From Burkholderiales bacterium (GTDB lineage: Bacteria; Pseudomonadota; Gammaproteobacteria; Burkholderiales; Burkholderiaceae_F), in the NCBI GenBank assembly GCA_020248785.1, contig JADCGX010000062.1:1-46548 (forward strand): 46,548 nt of DNA, read 5' to 3'. The position numbers were made by a program, and so were the translations under genes. Shown here one piece after another: positions 41,253-46,548 of this stretch. The notes below the pieces were generated by a model. It had not been told where the DNA came from and made no database searches. It saw only the letters and a list, made by a program, of their open reading frames with translations. Each line of letters begins with the position of its first letter. Within the stretch, counting starts at the first letter, position 1.

Positions 41253-42392
41253 CTAAATGGTGCGCCGCTGACCGAGTTTGCGGCGGATCCAGTCGTACAG
41301 GTGGATCAGCCCGTCTTCATGCGGCGTGTGATACGGGCCGGCGTCGTCCTCGCCCGCGACCCAGAGCGCGCGACGCCCCCGATGCAAGCGCGTGCAGACT
41401 TCGGCGTCCTCCGCTGCACTTTCCGCATACGCGGCCTGATGCGCCTGAACGATCTGCGGCTCGAACGCCGTGACCTCCTCGGGGTAGTAAAACTCCACGA
41501 TGTTGGTCGTGTGATCTGGGCTGCGCGGAATCAGCGTGCTCACCACGAGGCAATACGGGTACCACTCGAGCATCACGTTCGGATACAGGATGCTCCACAC
41601 CGTGCCGTACTTGGGCAGCGCGCCGCCGCTGTAGGCCAGAATCGCGTCGCGGTAGCGCGCATAGTTGGGTGAGATCTGGCTTTGCAGCCCGTCCTTGATA
41701 CCGAGGATCTGGTAACTCCACTCCTCGCCGAAGCGCCACTCGTAGTTGCCGGCATCGACCCACTTCTGCAAGCCAGGGTGCATGGCCTCCACGTGATACA
41801 GCTCCAGATAGATCTCTAGGAAGGTCTTCCAGTTGAAGGGCAGCTCGTCGATCTGCGCGCGGTCGAACACGTAGCCGCTGAAGTCGTAGTCGGCTGCCAG
41901 CGAGAAGTCAGCCAGTGCGGCCTTGACATCCGTGGGTCCGGTAAACAGCAGGCCTTGCCAGTTCTGCAGCGTCTGCCGTGGCAAGGCGCAATCGGGGGTG
42001 CGATCAAAGTCGGGCGCACCGAGCAGCTTGCCGTTCAGGTCGTAGGTCCAGCGATGCGCCGGGCACACGAGGTTTTGCGCATTCCCACGGCCCTCCATGA
42101 TGAGTGCCTGCCGATGCCGGCAGGTGTTGGACAGCAGAGCCACGCCCTCGGGGCCGTCTGCATTGCGTACCAGCAGCTTGCCGTGCTCGGTCCACGGCAA
42201 GGTCATGTAGTCGCCGACCTCCGGCACCATCAGCGCATGTCCGGCATAACCAGGGCCCTGCTTGAAAATGAGCCCGCGCTCGCGCTCGAACCACGCCGGA
42301 TCGAAGTACCAGCCGATCGGCAGCGGTGGCGTGCGATCGATGAGGCCCGTGTCCAGGTTGGAGCGGCGGCTGATGGCGTCCGGAGCGATCAT
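41253..42392 (-). CDS. Rieske non-heme iron oxygenase, alpha-subunit type
   Basis: A 379-residue oxygenase of the ring-hydroxylating family. The N-terminal Rieske domain carries C91-x-H93 and C110-x2-H113 for the 2Fe-2S cluster. The C-terminal catalytic domain has EIYLELYHVEAMH, where H200 and H205 bind the mononuclear iron, and a late acidic position in HEDGLIH. The substrate cannot be told from sequence; the family acts on aromatics, quaternary amines and others. No reductase, ferredoxin or beta subunit lies nearby. ATG 42392 is preferred; the frame is open to 42458. Confidence 0.88.
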   Translation of the reverse strand: MIAPDAISRRSNLDTGLIDRTPPLPIGWYFDPAWFERERGLIFKQGPGYAGHALMVPEVGDYMTLPWTEHGKLLVRNADGPEGVALLSNTCRHRQALIMEGRGNAQNLVCPAHRWTYDLNGKLLGAPDFDRTPDCALPRQTLQNWQGLLFTGPTDVKAALADFSLAADYDFSGYVFDRAQIDELPFNWKTFLEIYLELYHVEAMHPGLQKWVDAGNYEWRFGEEWSYQILGIKDGLQSQISPNYARYRDAILAYSGGALPKYGTVWSILYPNVMLEWYPYCLVVSTLIPRSPDHTTNIVEFYYPEEVTAFEPQIVQAHQAAYAESAAEDAEVCTRLHRGRRALWVAGEDDAGPYHTPHEDGLIHLYDWIRRKLGQRRTI

Positions 42393-42714
42393 GTCGGCAA
42401 TGGGATGAAATTCTTCAAAAAACCATCCTGTGCAGCGATGGACCTGGCGCGCAGGCATGCGCCAGCAATGCTACTGGCGCGGCAGACGGGTTGCGAGATC
42501 GCCCATGAGCTCGCGGCACCCCGTCGATCGTCCCAGCGCGCCTTGTCGCGACATGGTCTTCGGCTCGATCCCGCACCTGCGCTGGTGGACTGGCTCGTTT
42601 ACAAATCTTTACAGAGCGCACAACGCAGGGCAATGCGTTGCCCCCAAAGTCTGACCTGGGCCCGACGCCTTGATCCAAAGAACGACCGATCTTCAATTTC
42701 CCCAAGGTACTGCC
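42393..42714. promoter_or_regulatory. Divergent Rieske/Spy-like intergenic region
   Basis: About 320 nt with no gene. It holds a CpxR-type box (42598-42613) and, just downstream, two mutually exclusive hairpins: AACGCA (42622-42627) with TGCGTT (42634-42639), or GGGCAA (42628-42633) with TTGCCC (42638-42643). The box is in the most AT-rich patch of the region. Confidence 0.5.
42598..42613 (-). promoter_or_regulatory. CpxR-type operator upstream of the Spy-like gene
   Basis: TTTACA is repeated at 42598-42603 and 42608-42613 with exact 10-bp period. On the minus strand this reads GTAAA-N5-GTAAA, the consensus known for E. coli CpxR. It lies about 100 nt before the Spy-like gene, whose neighbours are an OmpR-family regulator and kinase, so autoregulation by that regulator is likely. 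Confidence 0.6.
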
Positions 42715-43290
42715 ATGAGCGACAAGTCCACCAAAGAGACGTACCCGTCTCCGGCGGCATCCAAAGCCACTTCGGCATCGACGTCCGAGCGCCCCAGCCG
42801 CTGGCGTCGCTTCACTCTGGCGGGTGTGGCGGTGGCAGCCACCGCGGCAGCTGCCGCCGCCTTCAGCTGGCACGGGCGGGCCGAAGCGCACGGCTTCGGC
42901 AAGATGCACGGCGCCGGCGGTTGGCACGACGCCGACCCGGCAGCGATGGGCCGCAAGCTCGACGCCATGGTCGCCTGGACGCTGTCCGACGTCGACGCAA
43001 CACCCGAGCAGCGCGAGCGCATCGGCACGATTTTCAAGGGCGCAGCAAACGACCTGATGCCGCTGCGCCAGACGCACCGGCAGGCCCGTCAAGAGTCGCT
43101 GCAACTGTTCGCGGCGCCGACGCTGGACCGGGCGCGGCTCGAGTCGCTGCGCGTGGAACAGATGCAACTGGGCGAGACCGCCTCGCGCCGCCTGCTGCAG
43201 GCGATGGCCGACGCGGCGGACGTACTCAACCCCGAGCAGCGCGCCAAGCTGGTGGCCAAATGGTCCGAGCGTCGTCGCTGGCGTGGCTGA
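42715..43290 (+). CDS. Spy/CpxP-like periplasmic protein
   Basis: A 191-residue exported helical protein. A Ser/Thr-rich N-terminus of about 28 residues precedes a signal segment with SRWRRFTLAG and an Ala-rich hydrophobic core ending AEA-HG; the RR before the core could make it a Tat substrate. The mature part is helical with two LTxxQ-like blocks (DVDATPEQRERI and VLNPEQRAKL) typical of Spy/CpxP periplasmic chaperone-sensors. It lies before a regulator/kinase pair, as cpxP neighbours cpxRA in enterics. Gene identity beyond the family is not certain. Confidence 0.8.
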   Translation: MSDKSTKETYPSPAASKATSASTSERPSRWRRFTLAGVAVAATAAAAAAFSWHGRAEAHGFGKMHGAGGWHDADPAAMGRKLDAMVAWTLSDVDATPEQRERIGTIFKGAANDLMPLRQTHRQARQESLQLFAAPTLDRARLESLRVEQMQLGETASRRLLQAMADAADVLNPEQRAKLVAKWSERRRWRG

Positions 43291-43400
43291 AGGCCGGCAT
43301 GATCTTCGCCGTGACCACTGCCCATCCCCTCGCCCCCCACGCTCCGGCGGGCAATCGGTCGCGGCAGCTTTCTGGCGTCGGAGTCGATACCATTGACCGC

Positions 43401-44114
43401 ATGCAGCGCGTCCTGTTGATCGACGACGACGCCCGCCTGTCGGCCATGGTGCGCGACTACCTGCGTGCAGCGGGGCTGGAGGTCATGCTGGCGCCCGACG
43501 GCGCCCGGGGCATGGCCGCGCTCGACGCGGCGGGCAGCACACCGATCGACCTCGTGCTACTCGACCTCATGCTGCCCGATGCCGACGGCCTGGACCTATG
43601 CCGCCGCATCCGTGCCCGGCGCGACGCGGCGGCGCAGCTGCCGATCGTGATGCTGACCGCCAAGGGCGACCCCTTCGATCGCGTGGTGGGCCTGGAGATC
43701 GGCGCCGACGACTACGTCTCCAAACCGTTCGAGCCGCGCGAACTGCTGGCGCGCATCCGTGCCGTCCTGCGCCGGCAGGGCGGCGCGCTTGCCGCCAGCG
43801 TCCTGCGTTTCGGCAAGCTGGAGATCGACCGCGACGCGCGCGGCATCCGCATCGATGGTGAGCCGCGCAGCCTCACCTCGCACCAGTACGATCTGCTGTT
43901 GGTGCTGGCCGAGCGGGCCGGCCGTGTGCTGTCGCGCGAACAGTTGATGGACCTGGTTGGCAGCGACGGTCGCACCAGTGACCCGGCCTTCGATCGGTCG
44001 ATCGACGTGCACATCGCACGCATCCGCAGCGCCATTGAGGACGACGTGCGCGCGCCCAAGCGCATCATCACGGTACGCGGCGCGGGTTACGTCTTTGCCC
44101 GGCAGCAGGACTGA
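43401..44114 (+). CDS. OmpR-family response regulator (CpxR/RstA-like)
   Basis: A 237-residue regulator: receiver domain with acidic pocket D8-D9-D10, phosphorylation site D55 (LVLLDLMLPD) and K108 (YVSKPF), then a winged-helix DNA-binding domain with LTSHQYDLLLVLAERAGRVLSREQL and VHIARIRSAIEDD...TVRGAGYVF. ATG 43401 starts the canonical MQRVLLIDDD. It lies 110 nt after the Spy-like gene and 11 nt before the kinase. The box at 42598 is a likely target. Confidence 0.93.
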   Translation: MQRVLLIDDDARLSAMVRDYLRAAGLEVMLAPDGARGMAALDAAGSTPIDLVLLDLMLPDADGLDLCRRIRARRDAAAQLPIVMLTAKGDPFDRVVGLEIGADDYVSKPFEPRELLARIRAVLRRQGGALAASVLRFGKLEIDRDARGIRIDGEPRSLTSHQYDLLLVLAERAGRVLSREQLMDLVGSDGRTSDPAFDRSIDVHIARIRSAIEDDVRAPKRIITVRGAGYVFARQQD

Positions 44115-44125
44115 GGACTCCGCGT

Positions 44126-45460
44126 TTGGCAGCAGCCGGTCACGGTGAATGCGAGCCCCGGCTCGCGAGCACAGGACGTCTTTACTGGCGGATCTGGCTG
44201 GCGGTGCTTGCCAGCCTTGCCCTGTTCGCGGTCATGGTGGCGGGCGCGTGGAAGCTGTTTTCCGAGCGGCCGTACAACACGCAGCAGCAGATTTTCGCTG
44301 AGCTCGCCGCCGGGGTGCTGCCGCCACCGGGCGCGCCAGCCAGCGATGTCAAGGCGGCGCTGGATCACTGGAAGGTCAAGCTGCGCAGCGACCTTGCGCT
44401 GTTTGCCGGGGACGGCACGCCGCTGGGCGCGACCAGCGAGCTGATGCCCGCGCCGCCGGTGGGCAGGCCGGCCGATGACTGGGTCGGCAACGCGCATGGC
44501 ATGGCGTTCTCGATGCATCTTCCGGACGGCCGATTCTTGCTCTCTCGACGTTTGTACGGCCCGCGGCCTGCGCCGCTCGGGCTGCTCGGCATCCTGGCGC
44601 TGGTTGCACTGGCCGTCGGTGTCGGCACCTACCCGGTGGTGCGCCGCCTGACGCGCCGGCTCGAGCGCTTGCAGGCCAGCGTGGACCGGCTCGGTCGCGG
44701 CGATCTGTCCGCGCGCGTCTCAGTGCATGGGCATGACGAAGTGGCGCGTCTGGCGCGCAGCTTCAACACGGCCGCCGCCCGGATCGAGCAGCTGGTCGGC
44801 TCGCATCGACTGCTGCTGGCCAACGCGTCGCACGAGTTGCGCTCGCCGTTGGCACGCGTCCGCATGGCGGTCGAGATGCTGCAGGCGGTGCCACGGCAGT
44901 CGCCGCAGGCCGCGCAGTTGCAGCGCGATGTCGGCCGCGACATTGCCGAGCTTGACGCGCTGATCGACGAGATTCTGCTGTCGGCGCGGCTTGAGGCCGC
45001 CGATTCGCGCAGCGGCTTTGCGCCGCTCGATCTGGCGGCCCTGTGCGCCGAGGAGTGCGCGCGTGCCGGCAGCGGCTTCGAAGCCGTTGCGCGCGTGCAG
45101 CCGCCGGACCCGTTCGTGCTGCGTGGCGATGCCCGCCTGCTCAGGCGCACGCTGCGCAACCTGCTGGAGAACGCGCAGCGCTACGGCGCCGGCTCGCCGG
45201 TCGAGGTGACGCTGGAGCGTACGGTCGATGCGATCGTGCTCAACGTGTGCGACCGCGGCCCCGGTGTCACTGCCGCCGAGCGCGAGCGGATATTCGAGCC
45301 GTTCTATCGGCCGGCGGGCACGCTCGAGACCGCCGGTGGCGTCGGCCTGGGCCTCGCGCTGGTTCGCAAGATCGTGCAGCAGCACGATGGACAGGTGGCC
45401 TGCCGCCCGCGCGAGGGTGGCGGCTCATGCTTCGAGGTTCGCCTCGGCGTCGTCGCCTGA
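44126..45460 (+). CDS. Sensor histidine kinase (CpxA/RstB-like)
   Basis: A 444-residue membrane kinase. TTG 44126 is the apparent start. Two membrane helices (about 22-44 and 150-172) bracket a periplasmic sensor of about 105 residues. Then follow HAMP (RRLTRRLERLQASVDRLGRG), the H-box with H236 (NASHELRSPLAR), N-box LRNLLENAQRYG, G1 CDRGPGV, F-box FEPFYRP and G2 GGVGLGLALV. All catalytic motifs are intact. It should phosphorylate the regulator immediately upstream, perhaps with the Spy-like protein acting on the sensor domain. Confidence 0.93.
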   Translation: MAAAGHGECEPRLASTGRLYWRIWLAVLASLALFAVMVAGAWKLFSERPYNTQQQIFAELAAGVLPPPGAPASDVKAALDHWKVKLRSDLALFAGDGTPLGATSELMPAPPVGRPADDWVGNAHGMAFSMHLPDGRFLLSRRLYGPRPAPLGLLGILALVALAVGVGTYPVVRRLTRRLERLQASVDRLGRGDLSARVSVHGHDEVARLARSFNTAAARIEQLVGSHRLLLANASHELRSPLARVRMAVEMLQAVPRQSPQAAQLQRDVGRDIAELDALIDEILLSARLEAADSRSGFAPLDLAALCAEECARAGSGFEAVARVQPPDPFVLRGDARLLRRTLRNLLENAQRYGAGSPVEVTLERTVDAIVLNVCDRGPGVTAAERERIFEPFYRPAGTLETAGGVGLGLALVRKIVQQHDGQVACRPREGGGSCFEVRLGVVA

Positions 45461-45477
45461 GGTGACAAGCGCGTGCC

Positions 45478-46134
45478 TCAGTACAGGCGCTGCGCGACGA
45501 CCTCTGTCACCCACACGATCTCGCAGTCGCGATCGCCGGCAGTGCCCCACGTGTTGGCCACCTGCCCGCTCGGGTAGCGCACGTTTACGAGCAGGCCGCG
45601 CAGTGTCACGAGCTCGCCGATCTTCAGGCGCGTGATTCGGCCCTCGATCTCCTTGGTGGCCGGGATCACGTGGACGTTGGTCAGATACGGCGCGAGACGC
45701 GGCCAGCGTTGCTGACCGGCCTCGCCGCGCGGCCGCCAATTGAGCCAGCGGCCGCCCAATGCGCCGTCGTGCGAGTACGTGAGCAGCTCGACGTTCGCGC
45801 CGTCGGTCATCGGTCCGTAGCCCAAGCCGATGTCGTGAGTGGATGAGCGCAGCCCAGGCACCCGGTTGCTCAGGCCCTTGCCTGGCGTAAATCGCTCCAT
45901 GTGCAAATTGCGGCCGCGCGTCTCGAAGTGCGCCACCGGTTGCAGCGTCTCCCCTGCGTTGCCGCGCAGCGCGCCCTGTTCCCCGGCCCGCAGAGGCTGC
46001 ACGAGATAGACGCCGGTGTCGCTGCGGCCCGCCGGCACGTCGACGTGGCCGGGCCGGTCCATCCAGGCCGACACGCCGCCGACGAGTGCGATCAGCAGCG
46101 CAACCGCAGCGAGCATGTCGTTGCGCAGCGTCAC
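45478..46134 (-). CDS. Membrane-anchored or exported protein of unknown function
   Basis: A 218-residue protein starting at GTG 46134 with one N-terminal hydrophobic helix (about 7-24), then an extracytoplasmic part. The C-terminal block TNVHVIPATKEIEGRITRLKIGELVTLRGLLVNV and CEIVWVTEV resembles a conserved uncharacterised family seen in Proteobacteria. I know no function. It starts 5 nt after the apparent end of the small gene upstream and convergently faces the kinase gene. Confidence 0.7.
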   Translation of the reverse strand: MTLRNDMLAAVALLIALVGGVSAWMDRPGHVDVPAGRSDTGVYLVQPLRAGEQGALRGNAGETLQPVAHFETRGRNLHMERFTPGKGLSNRVPGLRSSTHDIGLGYGPMTDGANVELLTYSHDGALGGRWLNWRPRGEAGQQRWPRLAPYLTNVHVIPATKEIEGRITRLKIGELVTLRGLLVNVRYPSGQVANTWGTAGDRDCEIVWVTEVVAQRLY

Positions 46135-46139
46135 GCGTG

Positions 46140-46303
46140 TTACGCCAGCCCGTTTGCGCGCGCGCGCGCGCGGCGGTCTGCTGGGGCGTCAGACCGCTCT
46201 CGAACATGTCGGACCAGCGTGGATCGTCCAGCCGGTCGTGGGCACGCATCACGCCCCAGCCGAGTTCAGTGCACACGGCAGCCAGCCACTCGAAAAACGT
46301 CAT
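46140..46303 (-). pseudogene. Small gene with frame break at a GC-dinucleotide repeat
   Basis: Minus-strand ATG 46303-46301 has a good GGAGG ribosome site 5 nt upstream and encodes MTFFEWLAAVCTELGWGVM onward, a short protein-like sequence that I do not recognise. A GC run of 17 nt (46156-46172) follows. As sequenced, the frame passes through it and continues, out of register, through the next gene to 45425. With one GC unit fewer it would end at TAA 46142-46140 after 53 residues, 5 nt before the next start. It is either a sequencing slip, a phase-variable gene, or a true frameshift. Confidence 0.5.
46156..46172. repeat. GC dinucleotide repeat, 17 nt
   Basis: GCGCGCGCGCGCGCGCG, an uninterrupted run of eight and a half GC units inside the small coding frame. 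Such tracts are prone to slippage in replication and to sequencing error. Confidence 0.8.
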
Positions 46304-46335
46304 CCGCGCCTCCACTTGACCTTGGCGGACGATGT

Positions 46336-46366
46336 TACTAAGCTTTGCGAAAGTATTGTCAGCTTG
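46336..46366. repeat. Likely terminal repeat of a decayed IS630-type element
   Basis: The sequence TACTAAGCTTTGCGAAAGTATTG lies just outside the transposase stop and is AT-richer than its surroundings, as IS630 ends are, with TA at its edge. The other end is outside the window, so the repeat cannot be confirmed here. It lies about 35 nt upstream of the small gene's start and so replaces or interrupts that gene's native upstream region. Confidence 0.4.
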
Positions 46367-46548
46367 CGTACTGGCAGGTCGGATGGCGGAAGAACGAAGC
46401 CACCAGGTCGGGGAGTTTCTGCAATCTGCGCAGCGCCCCCAGGACCCGTTGCTTCAGCTGTGCCTTGGTTTGCGGCACTTTCTTGGCGACCGCCTGTTTG
46501 ACGTGACCTCACACCAGTTCATCCGGATTCAACTCGGGCGAGTACGGC
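46359..46548 (-). pseudogene. IS630-family transposase, 3' fragment with an in-frame stop
   Basis: Read from the right edge, the frame gives PYSPELNPDELV, then TGA (46511-46509), then GHVKQAVAKKVPQTKAQLKQ and on to TGA at 46361-46359. SPELNPDE matches the last acidic residue block of the IS630/Tc1 DDE transposase. The stop replaces a codon that is Trp in relatives (TGG to TGA is one base), so the gene looks dead. The N-terminal part lies outside the window. Confidence 0.8.

Noticed and set aside
45425..46315. 296-codon frame continuing the small gene through the next one
   Set aside because: After the GC repeat the sequence is the Arg/Ala-rich shadow of the downstream gene, so only the first part looks real.

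Overview
The window is chromosomal DNA from a very GC-rich betaproteobacterium, most likely of the order Burkholderiales. Three things point there. The FtsZ tail ends in the motif DIPAFLRKQ, as in Burkholderiales FtsZ. The gene order secA-argJ-DUF815-Nudix/ThiE-yacG-zapD-coaE-pilD-pilC-pilB is one I know from that group. The long MurD with a central insertion also fits. I ran no database search, so all names rest on motifs, lengths and gene order.

Positions 1-18510 hold a complete dcw (division and cell wall) cluster on the + strand: mraZ, rsmH, ftsL, ftsI, murE, murF, mraY, murD, ftsW, murG, murC, ddl, ftsQ, ftsA, ftsZ. A TTGACC promoter and three GTGGG MraZ boxes spaced exactly 10 bp precede it. 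From rsmH to ftsA most genes overlap the next by 4-11 nt, and most start at GTG, with one TTG in murG. The tight packing breaks only between ftsA and ftsZ, where about 400 nt of hairpin-rich non-coding DNA sits. Two related palindromes flank ftsZ.

Positions 18511-25280 hold an inverted DUF2189 membrane protein, lpxC, a 59-residue two-helix membrane protein, dciA on the opposite strand, an M23 (LytM-type) peptidase and secA. Positions 25281-28557 hold argJ, a DUF815 ATPase and a Nudix-ThiE fusion whose best start codon appears to be ATA. On the minus strand from 34052 down to 28544 lies the run pilB-pilC-pilD-coaE-zapD-yacG, which combines type IV pilus assembly, CoA synthesis and FtsZ-ring support. 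Then come tRNA-Pro(CGG) and ispB on the minus strand, followed on the + strand by rplU-rpmA, a strong terminator, obgE, proB and tcdA.

From about 39520 on the DNA is looser and more accessory: a universal stress protein, a single-domain hemerythrin, an orphan Rieske oxygenase, and a Spy/CpxP-like periplasmic protein followed by an OmpR-family regulator and a sensor kinase. A perfect GTAAA-N5-GTAAA (CpxR-type) box lies upstream of the Spy-like gene, so this looks like a self-contained envelope-stress circuit. The window ends with a small gene whose frame is disturbed at a 17-nt GC repeat, next to the 3' end of a decayed IS630-type transposase. Most of the window is conserved core genome. I found no clearly new multi-gene system. 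The most interesting items are the Spy/two-component locus, the FtsZ-flanking palindromes, the MurD insertion, the ATA start and the GC-repeat gene.
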